Of a DNA stretch of 64,000 bases, positions 22,309-33,134 are shown piece after piece (within the stretch, counting starts at the first letter, position 1; each line of letters starts with the position of its first letter). The notes beneath the pieces were generated by a model that did no database searches, was not told the origin of the DNA, and saw only the letters and a list, made by a program, of their open reading frames with translations. A program made the position numbers and the translations under genes. Source of the DNA: Saccharopolyspora flava (GTDB lineage Bacteria > Actinomycetota > Actinomycetes > Mycobacteriales > Pseudonocardiaceae); the NCBI RefSeq assembly GCF_900116135.1, contig NZ_FOZX01000009.1:233931-297930 (forward strand), read 5' to 3'.

Positions 22309-24531
22309 TCAGCTCGGGGCGCCGTAGGACGGCGGGGCGTCCTGCGGCGCGCGGCCCCAGGTGGGGGAGGGCTGCTCGCCGACGGTGAAGTCGAGGGCGC
22401 CGCCGGAGGCGACGAAGTCCTCACCCACCCACGGCTTCGAGCTCTCGGCACCGTCGAGGCGCAACCCGCTGACGTACTTGGCGTTCTCCGAGGCACCGGG
22501 CGCGCTGATGTCGATGGTCGTGCCGTTGCCGCGGTCGATGCGCACCGAGGAGAAGATCGGGCTGGCCAGCACCAGCTCCGAGCGGCCCGGTGCCTGCGGG
22601 TACATCCCGATCGAGGCCCACACCGACCACGACGACATCTGGCCGAGGTCGTCGTTGCCGACCTCGCCGTCCGGCGCGGAGGTGAACAGCGACGTCAGCG
22701 CCCGCCGGACCACGTCCTGGGTCCGGTCCGGCCGGCCCGCGTAGGCGTAGGCCCACGGGGTGTTCAGCGACGGCTCGTTGCCCAGGTAGGCGTGCGGGGC
22801 GTCGGGACCGGCGTTGAGCTCGGCGAAGAACTCGTCCAGTCGCGGCACCACCTTCTCGTTCCCGCCCATCAGGTCGAACAGGCCGCGGTGGTTGAACGGC
22901 ACCATCCACGTGTACTGGGCGCCGTTGCCCTCGGTGTACTCCTCGTGCTGCACCGGGTCGAACGAGGTGAACGAGCCGTCGGCGTTGCGCGGCTGCAGGT
23001 AGCCGTTGCCCGGGTTGAACAGGTTCGCGAAGTTCTGCGCCCTGCCCAGGAACTCGTCGTGCGCGGCGGTGTCGCCCAGCCGCCCGGCGAACTGCGAGAT
23101 CGCGAAGTCGGCGCTGGCGTACTCCAGCGTCGTCGACACCGACTCGGTGGCGCCCTCCACGCCCGGCGGGATGTGCCCCAGCGAGTCGTACTCGTCGTGA
23201 CCGGGCCGCTCGTCGTCGTTGGTGGCTCCTTCGCGCATCTCGCGCAGGGCGGCGGCGGTGTCGAAATCCGTTGCGCCGAACGCGTGCGCGCTCGCCACCA
23301 TGATCGGCAGCGGGTCGCCGACCATCACCCCGGTGCCGCCGTTGGCGACCGTCCAGCGGTCGAAGTAGCCGCCCTGCTCGGACTGGTTCACCGCCGACTG
23401 CGCGATGTCGGAGGCGATGTCCGGGGCGAGCAGCGCCACCAGCGGCAGCTGCGACCGGTAGACGTCCCAGCCCGAGTAGTTCGCGTACTGCGCGTGCCCC
23501 TCGGCCGCTCGGTGCACCTGGCCGTCGAAACCCGCGTACTGGCCGTTGACGTCGCTGAACACGTTGGGGTGCAGCAGCGAGTGGTAGAGGCCGGTGTAGA
23601 GGCGCCGCCGGTCCTCGTCGCTGCCGCCGCCGACGTCGATGCGCCCCAGCATCCCGTTCCACGCCGCGCGGGTGCCGTCGCGGATCTCGTCGAAACCGCG
23701 CCCGGACTGCTCGGTCTCGGCGTTGGCGCGGGCGTTATCGGCGCTGACGAAGGAGATCCCGATCCGGCCGACGACGCTCGCCGCCTGCGCCGTGTCGAAC
23801 TGCACGAACGCCCGGCCGCCGTCGACCTCGCGGTGGGTGAAGTCGCGGTCGAAGGTCGCGTGGAAGTACACGCGGTAGTGGTTGTCGGCACCGCAGAACC
23901 CGCCGCCGTCGCTGTAGCCGCTGATGCTGTTCGGGCCGATCTGGAGCGACCCGGTGGCGTCGTTGAACGCCTTCGCCGCGTCCACCGACAACCCGGCGGG
24001 CTGCCCCTGCGGGTAGGTGAACCGCGCGACGCCGGAGCGCTGCGTGGCCGACAGCTCGGCCCGCAACCCGTTGTCGAAGGTGACGTCGTAGGCGCCGGGG
24101 GAGGCGGACTCGTTGTCGTGCAAGAAGGAGTAGTCGGCCACCGGGGAGTCGCCGAGGACCGGCATGAACGGGACGTTGCCGAAGTCCCCGCAGCCCGCGC
24201 CGGAGAGGTGGGTGAGGCTGAAACCGCGGATGCGGTCGTCGTCGTAGGAGTAGCCGCCGTGCTGGTAGGTCGCGGTGTCCGGGCTGAACTGCATCATCCC
24301 GAACGGTGCCACCGCGCCGGGGAAGGTGTTGCCCGCGCCGCCGCCGTGGCCGAAATCGGGCCCGCCGGGCCGCGTTCCGACGAACGGGTTGACGTACTGG
24401 GCCGGATCGTCGATCGCCGCATCGGCCGCCGGGGCCAGTGCGAGCGCGGTCGCCGCGGCGAGGGCGGCCGCCGCGAGTCTGCCGGGAACGTGGGGTCGTC
24501 GAACGGTCTTGACGGCGTGCTGGCGTCGCAC
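22309..24531 (-). CDS. Secreted GH92 alpha-mannosidase
   Basis: 740 residues. The signal peptide (about 1-38) ends in an AADA motif, followed by DPAQYVNPFVGTRPG. GH92 hallmarks include GAGNTFPGAVAPFGM, THLSGAGCGDFG, YSGWDVYRSQLPL, EGNGAQYTWMVPFNH and DLGQMSSWSVWASIGMYP; the last two carry catalytic and calcium-contact residues. GTG 24531 is preceded by GGGAGG. Family members are calcium-dependent exo-alpha-mannosidases that trim yeast or plant mannans and N-glycans. A double operator lies upstream and a terminator downstream, so it is probably monocistronic and sugar-regulated. Confidence 0.92.
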   Translation of the reverse strand: MRRQHAVKTVRRPHVPGRLAAAALAAATALALAPAADAAIDDPAQYVNPFVGTRPGGPDFGHGGGAGNTFPGAVAPFGMMQFSPDTATYQHGGYSYDDDRIRGFSLTHLSGAGCGDFGNVPFMPVLGDSPVADYSFLHDNESASPGAYDVTFDNGLRAELSATQRSGVARFTYPQGQPAGLSVDAAKAFNDATGSLQIGPNSISGYSDGGGFCGADNHYRVYFHATFDRDFTHREVDGGRAFVQFDTAQAASVVGRIGISFVSADNARANAETEQSGRGFDEIRDGTRAAWNGMLGRIDVGGGSDEDRRRLYTGLYHSLLHPNVFSDVNGQYAGFDGQVHRAAEGHAQYANYSGWDVYRSQLPLVALLAPDIASDIAQSAVNQSEQGGYFDRWTVANGGTGVMVGDPLPIMVASAHAFGATDFDTAAALREMREGATNDDERPGHDEYDSLGHIPPGVEGATESVSTTLEYASADFAISQFAGRLGDTAAHDEFLGRAQNFANLFNPGNGYLQPRNADGSFTSFDPVQHEEYTEGNGAQYTWMVPFNHRGLFDLMGGNEKVVPRLDEFFAELNAGPDAPHAYLGNEPSLNTPWAYAYAGRPDRTQDVVRRALTSLFTSAPDGEVGNDDLGQMSSWSVWASIGMYPQAPGRSELVLASPIFSSVRIDRGNGTTIDISAPGASENAKYVSGLRLDGAESSKPWVGEDFVASGGALDFTVGEQPSPTWGRAPQDAPPSYGAPS

Positions 24532-24548
24532 AGGAAGACCTCCCGATG

Positions 24549-24569
24549 GACAACGTTGTCTAGACCAGG
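24549..24569 (-). promoter_or_regulatory. Overlapping LacI-type and DasR-like operators before the GH92 gene
   Basis: The perfect palindrome GACAACGTTGTC (24549-24560), with the central CG typical of LacI-family sites, overlaps CCTGGTCTAGACAACG (minus strand, 24569-24554). The latter matches the DasR element ACTGGTCTAGACCACT at 12 of 16 bases. Both lie just upstream of the mannosidase ribosome site. Binding by either factor is inferred. Confidence 0.5.
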
Positions 24570-24963
24570 ATCTCCTCAACGTAGCGATCAGCCCGGGCCG
24601 CGGCAATATCGGGCGAAAATGACAACAGGACAAGCCCGGGTGAATCCATTACCGACTTTCGTCGGTCCTGAACATCGAATCGCAAGGGGAACGTAACCGA
24701 AATCGAGTACCGCCGTTCATTTCCGATCCTCGTTCGCGCGGTGCGGGAGATCAGTGATCAACGCCGGAAAGCGTGCTGGTACTGTCCCCGCCAAGCGCGG
24801 ATGATCATCGAACCGGCGGTGCTCGCACGCCCGCTCATATCGGTGCGGAGTTCCCGAAGTCGTGGACTTCCGGCGGAGCCCGCACTCCGCATGAATTCGC
24901 GCGAAGGCTGCCGGGGGGCCGGGGCCTGTCTCATCTGAGGACAACCGAAGGAGTGCGGTCGAG
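24570..24963. other. Intergenic region between the GH92 gene and conservon 1
   Basis: About 390 bp of lower GC than the flanks. It must hold the promoters of the divergent mannosidase and conservon genes. No convincing gene, RNA or strong hairpin was seen; a 25-codon frame at 24619-24696 has no supporting features. Confidence 0.4.
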
Positions 24964-27231
24964 GTGCGGTTAACCGGGATCAGAACGCGCGAGCCGGACA
25001 GGACGAGCCTCCGGCGCAGGATCAGGAACATTCTGATCACCATCGTCGCGCTGTTCTTCGTCGTGGTCCTCGCCGGTTTCGCGCCCTCATTCGTCGACGG
25101 GCTCATCGTCCGCTACGTCGCCGTCACCGTGCAGGACACCTCGATCCCCGCCGTGCGCACCTTCACCGCGGTGCAGGCCGAACGTCAGCTCGTGGCAAGG
25201 GCTTTCGACGGCGAGACGCGCACCGACGGGCTCGGCCAGCGCTACGCCGGCACCGACCGCGCCGTCAGCGAGCTCTCCGAGAGGCTCGAGGACCTCAGCG
25301 CCAACCCGGCGGTCCCGGACGACATGAAGGCCAAGATCGACCGGGTGAGCACCCTGCTCGATCAGCTCCCGCACCTGCGCCCGTCGACGCCGATCGACCC
25401 GGCGCGCAAGGTCGAGACGCTGCGCGACTACAACGAGATCCTCGACGCCGGTGCCGACCTGTTCGACGGCCAGGCCCGCTCCGTCGACGACGCCGAGGCC
25501 GGGCAGGCCGGCATCACCGCCACCGAGATCTTCCGCGCCGGCGACCAGATGGCGCAGACCACGATCCTCGGCACCCGGGGCGTGCAAGGCCGCATGTCGC
25601 CGCAGGAGCAGGTCGACTTCGCCGTGCTCGTCGGCTCCTACCAGGACGAGCTCGGCGAGCAGGCGCCGCACGCCTCCCCGGCGGTCCAGCAGCGCTACGA
25701 GGAGCTCACCCGCTCCGACAGCTGGCGGCAGCTGCGCGCCGCCGAGCAGCAGCTGATCTCCGGCGGCCAGGTCCAGGGCATGACCACCGAGCAGTGGCAC
25801 CGGATCAGCGACCAGGTCACCGCCGACGTCACCGACCTCGCCGTCGAGCAGGCCCGCTACGGCGCCGATCTCGGCCTCACCAACGGCACCAACGCGCTGC
25901 TGCGCACCGCCCTGTTCGCCGGGCTGGTGCTGCTGGCGACCGCCGGTGCCGCGCTGCTCATGTGGTGGTTCGCCGGACGTCACCTGGTGGCCCTGGTGCC
26001 GCAGCGACTGGTCGAACTCCGCGACGCCGTCCGCAAGATCGCCGACGAGGACGTGCCGGAGCTGTTCCGCAAGGTCGAGCGCGGCGAGGACGTCGACGTC
26101 TCCGCGCCGCTGCGCTCGCTGGACTTCGGCAAGGACGAGATCGGCGAGGTCGCCGACGCGTTCGCCGGCGCCTACCAGGTCGCCGTGCAGGAGCGCATCA
26201 AGCAGAAGCAGACCTCGGACGCGTTCACCCGCGTCGTGGTCGGCATGGCCGCCCGCGTCCAGCAGATCGTGCAGAGCGCCATGCAGATCGTCGACACCGA
26301 GGAGCGCGAGGCGGGCGAGGCCGCACCCCGCTACCGGGCGCTGCTGGTGCTCGACAGCCTCCTGCTGCGCGCCCGCCGCCTGGCCGAGAACCTGCGGCTG
26401 CTGTCGGGAAACCGGCTCGCCCGCTACCACAAGGGCCCGACGCCGATGGAGGTCATCCTCGAATCGGCGCGAGCCGAGATCGAGCACTACGGCCGCATCC
26501 ACACCCGCCACCCGGGTGCCGTGGCCGTCGACGGCCAGGCCGCTCCGTACCTGATCCGGGTGCTCGCGGAGCTGATGGACAACGCCGCCAACTACAGCTC
26601 CCCGCAGGGCAAGGCTCGCGTGTGGACCGAGGAGCGCAGCGGCAACCTCGTCGTCGTCATCGAGGACCGAGGCCTCGGCATGCCGGCCGAGAAGCTCGGC
26701 GAGGCCAACGAGATCCTGGGCACCGACACCGATTTCGCCCTCGGCAGCGTGCAGCGGCACATGCAGCTCGGCCTGCCGGTCGTCTCCCGTATCACGCAGC
26801 AGTGGCACATCCAGGTCACGCTGACCGCCGGGGAGCACGGCGGCATCCGCGCCGAGGTCGCCATTCCCGGAGACCTGCTGCGCGAGCCCGAGTTCGAGCG
26901 CTCCGCGCCGTCGGTGAGCTCCACCAGCCGCGGCACGCTCGGCAGCGCCACCGCGCTGCTGGCCGAGCCGGTCGAGACCCGCACCCGCCCGCAACCGCCC
27001 AAGCCGCGCGCCGAACCCGTCGAGGAGGCGCCGCTGGAGACCTCGCAGGTGGGCCTGCCGGTGCGCCGCCGCGGCGCCTCGGCCGTCGGCCGCGCGCTCG
27101 ACGAGGAGAAGAAGGCCCAGGCCGAATCCTCCGGCGAGGACACCGGAACGCGGCGCAGCGCGGGCGGTGGCGGAGCGATGGGATTCGTCTCCGGACGTCA
27201 GAACCACGGTAGCGACCAAGGTGAGGGGTGA
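24964..27231 (+). CDS. cvnA: Conservon 1 sensor histidine kinase (CvnA)
   Basis: 755 residues: an N-terminal membrane helix (about 22-44), a long extracytoplasmic helical domain of nitrate/sulfonate-sensor type, a second helix (about 311-335), a HAMP-like linker, and an HATPase_c domain with VLAELMDNAANYSSP (N-box) and VIEDRGLGMP (G1). A Pro/Glu-rich tail follows. No classical phospho-acceptor H-box is evident, as usual for CvnA. AAGGAG precedes GTG 24964. In Streptomyces, CvnA assembles with CvnB, C and D at the membrane as a G-protein-coupled-like complex. Confidence 0.88.
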   Translation: MRLTGIRTREPDRTSLRRRIRNILITIVALFFVVVLAGFAPSFVDGLIVRYVAVTVQDTSIPAVRTFTAVQAERQLVARAFDGETRTDGLGQRYAGTDRAVSELSERLEDLSANPAVPDDMKAKIDRVSTLLDQLPHLRPSTPIDPARKVETLRDYNEILDAGADLFDGQARSVDDAEAGQAGITATEIFRAGDQMAQTTILGTRGVQGRMSPQEQVDFAVLVGSYQDELGEQAPHASPAVQQRYEELTRSDSWRQLRAAEQQLISGGQVQGMTTEQWHRISDQVTADVTDLAVEQARYGADLGLTNGTNALLRTALFAGLVLLATAGAALLMWWFAGRHLVALVPQRLVELRDAVRKIADEDVPELFRKVERGEDVDVSAPLRSLDFGKDEIGEVADAFAGAYQVAVQERIKQKQTSDAFTRVVVGMAARVQQIVQSAMQIVDTEEREAGEAAPRYRALLVLDSLLLRARRLAENLRLLSGNRLARYHKGPTPMEVILESARAEIEHYGRIHTRHPGAVAVDGQAAPYLIRVLAELMDNAANYSSPQGKARVWTEERSGNLVVVIEDRGLGMPAEKLGEANEILGTDTDFALGSVQRHMQLGLPVVSRITQQWHIQVTLTAGEHGGIRAEVAIPGDLLREPEFERSAPSVSSTSRGTLGSATALLAEPVETRTRPQPPKPRAEPVEEAPLETSQVGLPVRRRGASAVGRALDEEKKAQAESSGEDTGTRRSAGGGGAMGFVSGRQNHGSDQGEG

Positions 27232-27236
27232 ACACA

Positions 27237-27656
27237 ATGAGCGATAGCCGGGACGACTTGAGCTGGGTGCTGACCGACTTCGCGCAGCGCGTCGTGGACG
27301 TGGACTGCGTCGTGTTGTGGTCGTCGGACGGCTTCCCCAGGGCCGCGTCCGAAGGGGTGTCGGCGGAGCAGGCCGAGGACCTCGCCGCGATGTCGGCGTC
27401 GGCCTTCAGCTCGTCGAAGCGGGTGAGCGCGATCGGTGGGGGAGGTGACCTGAGCAAGACGGTCATCGAGGGCGCGAACCGGTTCGTCATCCTCGCGCTG
27501 GCGGCCGAGCGCACCGGGATCACCGTGTGCGTGGACACCGCCGCCGACCCGCTGATCGTCAACGTCGAGCTGGACCGGCTGCTGGCCCAGGTCGGCGAGC
27601 ACCTGGTCACCGAGGGTCGCGGTGGCGCGGGCTCGCTGACGGGGACGAGGCCGTAA
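27237..27656 (+). CDS. cvnB: Conservon 1 roadblock/LC7 protein (CvnB)
   Basis: 139 residues of the roadblock/LC7 fold, beginning DDLSWVLTDFAQRVVDVDCVVLWSSDGFPRAAS, the standard MglB-like opening. ATG 27237 is chosen because GAGGGG lies 9 nt upstream; the GTG at 27228 overlaps the cvnA stop but has no spacing. It likely modulates the partner GTPase CvnD. Confidence 0.88.
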   Translation: MSDSRDDLSWVLTDFAQRVVDVDCVVLWSSDGFPRAASEGVSAEQAEDLAAMSASAFSSSKRVSAIGGGGDLSKTVIEGANRFVILALAAERTGITVCVDTAADPLIVNVELDRLLAQVGEHLVTEGRGGAGSLTGTRP

Positions 27657-27659
27657 CCG

Positions 27660-28031
27660 ATGCCTGAGCAGAACGTCCACGCAGAGGACCCGGGAGCGGG
27701 CGTCCGGCCCTTCGTGGTCGCCGGTGCCCCGGAGAAGTCCGACCTGGACCTGGACCTGGCGACCCAGGTGGTCGCCCGCGCCGGGGGCGAGGCGCACCGC
27801 GACTTGTCCATGAGCGACAGCGCCGCGCTGGAGCTGGCGAAGAACCCGGTCGCCATAGCGGAGGTCGCGGGAAGCCTCGGGACGCCGGTGCTGACGGCCC
27901 GCGCGCTGGTGGGTGCCCTGCTGCGCCGCGGGATTCTCACCCTCGACGGCGAAAGCACCCCGGAAGAAACCGTTTCCGATGCAACACTGGAATACCTACA
28001 GGGGGTTCTGGACAGTGTTAAACAGCTTTGA
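27660..28031 (+). CDS. cvnC: Conservon 1 DUF742 protein (CvnC)
   Basis: 123 residues with the DUF742 pattern: VRPFVVAGAP near the N-terminus and a winged-helix-like body (NPVAIAEVAGSLGTPVLTARALVGALLRRGIL). It begins 4 nt after cvnB and its last five codons overlap the start of cvnD, so the four products are translationally coupled. Confidence 0.87.
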   Translation: MPEQNVHAEDPGAGVRPFVVAGAPEKSDLDLDLATQVVARAGGEAHRDLSMSDSAALELAKNPVAIAEVAGSLGTPVLTARALVGALLRRGILTLDGESTPEETVSDATLEYLQGVLDSVKQL

Positions 28032-28608
28032 GCGGCCGCCGGTCAAGCTCGTCATCGCCGGCGGATACGGGTGCGGCAAGACGACCCTGATCAAGAGCGT
28101 GGCCGACCCGGACCGCTACGTGCGGCTCACCGACGAGCCGATCACCGACGCCAGCGCCTCGGTGGACGCGCTCACCGGTGTCCCGGAGAAGACGACCACG
28201 ACGGTCAGCATCGACTTCGGCCGGATCAACCTGAGCAACGGGACCCCGCTGTTCCTGTTCGGCATGCCCGGCCAGTCGCGGTTCTGGTCGGTGTGGGACG
28301 ACCACACCCACGGCGCGTTCGGCGCCGTGGTCGTGGCCGACACCCGCAGGCTCGACGACTGCTTCTCCAGCCTGGACTTCTACGAGGACCGGAAGATCCC
28401 CTACGTGGTCGCGGTCAACGAGTTCGACGGCACCCAGCGCTACCGGCCCGAGGACGTCGCCACGGCGCTGCAGATCGACACCGCGAAGGTCCCGGTGATG
28501 AACTTCGACGCGCGCCAGCGCTCCGACGTCAAGGACGTCCTGGCGCGGCTGCTGGAGCACGTCATGACCCAGCTGGCTGCTCAGCAGACGGTCGGCGCAG
28601 GTCAGTGA
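28015..28608 (+). CDS. cvnD: Conservon 1 small GTPase (CvnD)
   Basis: 197 residues. The P-loop GGYGCGKT is at residues 16-23, then TTTTVSIDFGRI, a DxxG-like FGMPGQSRFW and the NxxD-type VAVNEFDG guanine-specificity motif. It is related to MglA-type Ras-like GTPases. GTG 28015 overlaps the end of cvnC by 17 nt. The last 47 nt are shared with the convergent flavin monooxygenase gene. Confidence 0.88.
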   Translation: MLNSFERPPVKLVIAGGYGCGKTTLIKSVADPDRYVRLTDEPITDASASVDALTGVPEKTTTTVSIDFGRINLSNGTPLFLFGMPGQSRFWSVWDDHTHGAFGAVVVADTRRLDDCFSSLDFYEDRKIPYVVAVNEFDGTQRYRPEDVATALQIDTAKVPVMNFDARQRSDVKDVLARLLEHVMTQLAAQQTVGAGQ

Positions 28609-30007
28609 CCCGGTGACGGCCGGAGGCCGCCGGAACGTCCGCGCGATCGCGGCCCCGGCGGTGCTCCTGCTTGAGCCCGCGCACGTAGGTGGGGACGTCC
28701 ACGTTGAGGGCGTCCTCCCGGCGCTCGGTGCCGTAGCGCCGGGCGATGCGCTCCAGGTGGGCCTGCGACTCGGCGAGCATCTCCTGCTCGCCGGGCAGCG
28801 CGGCCTCGCCCGCGATGAGGTCGCCGATCCACTCCGCCTGCAGCTCGGCGAGCTTGGTCAGCGCGCCCACCGGGCGCAGGAACCCGGCGAGGTAGAGGCC
28901 GCGGTGCCGCGGCGGCACGACCCGGTGGAACAGCTCCAGCCGCCCCTCGGAGTCGAAGGCGACGTCGGCAGGCAGCGGCAGTGACATGTCGTAGCCGGTG
29001 CAGTAGATGACGGCGTCGACCTCCTCCTCGCTGCCGTCACCGAACGTCACGCCCTGCGGCGTGAGCCGGTCGATCCCCGGGCGCACGGTGATCTCGCCGT
29101 GCGAGAGGCGGCTCAGCAGCTCGTCGGAGATGGTGATCGGGGCGTCCATCACGCGGTGGTCGGGCTCCGGCAGCCCGTAGTCGGCGATCCGGCCCCGGGT
29201 GAGGTGCAGCAGGATCTCGATGAGCCTGCGCTGCGCCTTGAACGGCAGGAACGACCACCAGCGGCTCGCCGCGATCTCGTCGATCGGCAGCCCCATCAGC
29301 GTTTTCGGCACCACGTGCGCGCCCCGGCGCACCGACAGCACGGTGCGGGCGGCCACCCGGGACAGCTCCACGGCGATGTCGCAGGCCGAGTTGCCGAACC
29401 CGACGACCGCGACCGACTTGCCCCGGAACTCCTCCGGATCGGTGTACTGCGCGGAATGCAGCTGCCTGCCCCGGAATTCGGCCGAACCGGTGATCTCCGG
29501 GTTCGGCATGCGTGGCACCGAGTGATAACCCGAGGCCAGCACCACCTCGCGGAAGTGCCTGGTGCGCACCGCTCCTCGCGGGTCGCGGCTGGTGACGAAC
29601 CAGCCGCCCGCCGGGTTGGTTTCCACCCGGCGGACGTCGGTGCCGAACTCGATGTGCTCGGTCAGCCCGTGCTCGTCGGCGAATCGCCGCAGGTAGCCGG
29701 CGACCTGGTCGTGCCGCGGGTAGCGCGGGAAGTCCTCGGGCACCGGGAAGCCGGTGAACCCGGTGACCTTGCTGGAGGTGTTGAGGTGCAGCGACCGGTA
29801 GGCGGGATGAGAATCGGGGGAATCGGTCGAATCGAAGTTCCAGACCCCGCCGACCGCGGAGTCGCGTTCCAGGCAGACGAAATCCATTCCGCGCCGGGTC
29901 AGCGAACGCATCGCGGCGAGTCCGGATATTCCCGAACCGATCACGCACACATCACGGTGATCCGCCTGATGAGAAGGTTTTTCCCCGCGATCGTCCACAG
30001 TGCCCAT
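28562..30007 (-). CDS. FMO-type flavin monooxygenase, probable prenylindole oxygenase
   Basis: 481 residues: FAD motif GSGISG, GGVWNF, the FMO fingerprint F-x-G-x3-H-x3-Y (FRGRQLHSAQY) and a second nucleotide motif VVGFGNSACD. GGAGGGG lies 6 nt before ATG 30007. It is divergent from a DMATS-type prenyltransferase 100 bp away. A monooxygenase-prenyltransferase pair of this kind is widespread in actinomycetes and acts in prenylated indole metabolism, so oxidation of tryptophan or prenylindole is the best guess. A simpler N- or S-oxygenase role cannot be excluded. Confidence 0.83.
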   Translation of the reverse strand: MGTVDDRGEKPSHQADHRDVCVIGSGISGLAAMRSLTRRGMDFVCLERDSAVGGVWNFDSTDSPDSHPAYRSLHLNTSSKVTGFTGFPVPEDFPRYPRHDQVAGYLRRFADEHGLTEHIEFGTDVRRVETNPAGGWFVTSRDPRGAVRTRHFREVVLASGYHSVPRMPNPEITGSAEFRGRQLHSAQYTDPEEFRGKSVAVVGFGNSACDIAVELSRVAARTVLSVRRGAHVVPKTLMGLPIDEIAASRWWSFLPFKAQRRLIEILLHLTRGRIADYGLPEPDHRVMDAPITISDELLSRLSHGEITVRPGIDRLTPQGVTFGDGSEEEVDAVIYCTGYDMSLPLPADVAFDSEGRLELFHRVVPPRHRGLYLAGFLRPVGALTKLAELQAEWIGDLIAGEAALPGEQEMLAESQAHLERIARRYGTERREDALNVDVPTYVRGLKQEHRRGRDRADVPAASGRHRVTDLRRPSAEQPAGS

Positions 30008-30107
30008 TGGATCCCCTCCGCGCGCAGCCTATTCCCAATTCGAGTTCTGGATGAGATCGTGTAGAAGTTCCTGACAGGCGCCATGCCCGAGATCAAGAGT
30101 AACCGCG

Positions 30108-31265
30108 ATGCGGAAGGTCGGGGTAGTGCCTACTTCGCGAGAGGTCCCGTCATCACCTCAACGGTGGGGAGTGTTCCCCGCGTACGACGTGTCATTCGTA
30201 CAGTTCCTGACCAGCCAGTACCGAACCGTTGCCCGGCATCTGGGGTTCCCGCGATCCGATGTGGAGACCCTCATCACAGAACTCAGTGTGGCGTTGCAGC
30301 CGTGGGGCGATCACCCGATCGGCTCTTGTCCGGAGGTTCCCTCTTTTGTTTCGGCGGACGGCTTTCCGGCCGAGATGTCGCTCAGCTGGCGAGAACACCG
30401 GCCGGAACTCCGGGTGCTGTTCGAATCGCTGGGAGACGATCCCACTCCGGCTGGTTGCCAACGTGCGGGACGCGCTCTCACCGAGCGGTTGGCCGGGGTT
30501 CCCGGAGTGGATCTGCATCGCTATCGCCTCGTGGAAGACCTCTTCCTCAGCGATGATCCGAGGCTGAACCGTCCCACCATCTGGCATTCGCTCGCATGGC
30601 GACCGGGCGAGTCCACGCGGTACAAGGCCTACTTCAATCCGCAGGTCGACAGCACGGATCCGGCCGACGTCCTCGACCGGACCACCGAAGCGATGCAGCG
30701 ACTGGGACTGGGGAGTTCCTGGAGCTCCGTGCGAATGTGGATGCCGGAGATGATCGACCGGGGAAATGAAATCGAATTCGCCGCTCTCGATTTGTCGAAT
30801 TCGACGGATGCGCGGGTGAAGGTGTACTTCCGCATCAACGGTCGTTCCCTGGAGGACCTCGACGCGGTGGCCTCCCTGGCGAGCGGTCACGACTCGGAAC
30901 GGGCCGCCCGCGTGTGGCGGTCGCTCTATCACGGTCAGGACAAGGCCGAAGGGGAGGAACCGATGGTGTGCCTGGCTTTCCGGTCCGGTTCGCCGCAGCC
31001 CGACGAGGCCAACCTGTACCTGCGATTACCCGGCAACGCCGAATCCGATGAGGACGCCGCGGCCCGCACCGCCGAGCTCATGCGCGCCGAAGGCCTGGAC
31101 CCGGCGTCCTACCTGGACATGATCGAGGCGCTCGCGCCCCGGCCCCCGTCGACGATGACCGGGCTGCAAGACCTGCTGGCCTACCGGACCAAGGCCCCGG
31201 ACCGGCCCGCCGACATCGGCATGTACCTCCGGTTCTCGGTCTACGACCGGCCGGTGGAACCCTGA
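30108..31265 (+). CDS. DMATS-type (ABBA fold) aromatic prenyltransferase 1
   Basis: Up to 385 residues. It carries the repeated beta-strand motifs of the indole prenyltransferase family: STRYKAYFNP, RVKVYFRING and the LYLRLPG strand, with basic residues for the diphosphate. Later starts at GTG 30171 or 30189 give 364 or 358 residues, nearer to the second copy at 42464; no start has a convincing ribosome site. Codon use is less GC-biased than in the neighbours, suggesting acquisition. The expected reaction is transfer of dimethylallyl to an indole ring. The aminotransferase-like gene follows after 85 nt. Confidence 0.83.
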   Translation: MRKVGVVPTSREVPSSPQRWGVFPAYDVSFVQFLTSQYRTVARHLGFPRSDVETLITELSVALQPWGDHPIGSCPEVPSFVSADGFPAEMSLSWREHRPELRVLFESLGDDPTPAGCQRAGRALTERLAGVPGVDLHRYRLVEDLFLSDDPRLNRPTIWHSLAWRPGESTRYKAYFNPQVDSTDPADVLDRTTEAMQRLGLGSSWSSVRMWMPEMIDRGNEIEFAALDLSNSTDARVKVYFRINGRSLEDLDAVASLASGHDSERAARVWRSLYHGQDKAEGEEPMVCLAFRSGSPQPDEANLYLRLPGNAESDEDAAARTAELMRAEGLDPASYLDMIEALAPRPPSTMTGLQDLLAYRTKAPDRPADIGMYLRFSVYDRPVEP

Positions 31266-31341
31266 CGGAACCGTCCGGAACGGGGTGGTGGCGAGACCGC
31301 CGCCGCCCCGGTTCCTCCCGCAGTTCCGGTTCCTCCCGTAG

Positions 31342-32643
<1,302 letters not shown>

Positions 32644-32714
32644 GAGATATCGAACAGGTGACAGGGCGGTGTGTGGGGTGGGGTGCGCCCCCGCGCGCGG
32701 TTGATGATGTCGGT

Positions 32715-33134
32715 ATGTCTGAGAACGGGTCGAAGGACGTGGGAGCAGGGGCGGAGTCCGAGTCGGGCGCGCTGGAGCCGACGCCGAAGGACACCACCGG
32801 CACCCCGGACGTCACCTCGAAGGACGACACCGGGGCGGTCGAGAAGTCCGAGCCGACCTCCGGCAAGCACGAACTGGCCTCGTCGCAGAGCCGCACCGGG
32901 CTGCTGTGGACGGCGCTGGCCGTGGCCGGTGTCGTGCTGGTCTTCCTGCTCATCTTCGTCGCGCAGAACTTCGTGTCGGTGACCGTGCACTTCCTGGGCC
33001 TGGAGTTCAGCCTCCCGCTGGGCCTGGCCCTGCTGTTCGCCGCGATCATCGGCGGCGTCCTGGTCTGGCTGGCGGGCACGGCCCGCATGATCCAGATGCG
33101 CCGGGCCGCCAAGAAGGCGCGCAAGCAGGCCTAG
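32715..33134 (+). CDS. LapA-domain (DUF1049) membrane protein
   Basis: 139 residues: a long Ser/Thr/Lys/Glu-rich, probably disordered N-terminal half (1-58), then two transmembrane helices (about 62-85 and 98-120) with AQNFVSVTVHFLGLEFSLPLGLALL, the lipopolysaccharide-assembly-protein-A-like motif, and a short basic tail. ATG 32715 has no good ribosome site. Its TAG stop shares the palindrome CTAG with the stop of the convergent gene. In actinobacteria the function is unknown. Confidence 0.78.
   Translation: MSENGSKDVGAGAESESGALEPTPKDTTGTPDVTSKDDTGAVEKSEPTSGKHELASSQSRTGLLWTALAVAGVVLVFLLIFVAQNFVSVTVHFLGLEFSLPLGLALLFAAIIGGVLVWLAGTARMIQMRRAAKKARKQA

Noticed and set aside
22258..24696. 812-codon plus-strand frame opposite the GH92 gene
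   Set aside because: Composition typical of antisense reading; the GH92 motifs on the minus strand are decisive.
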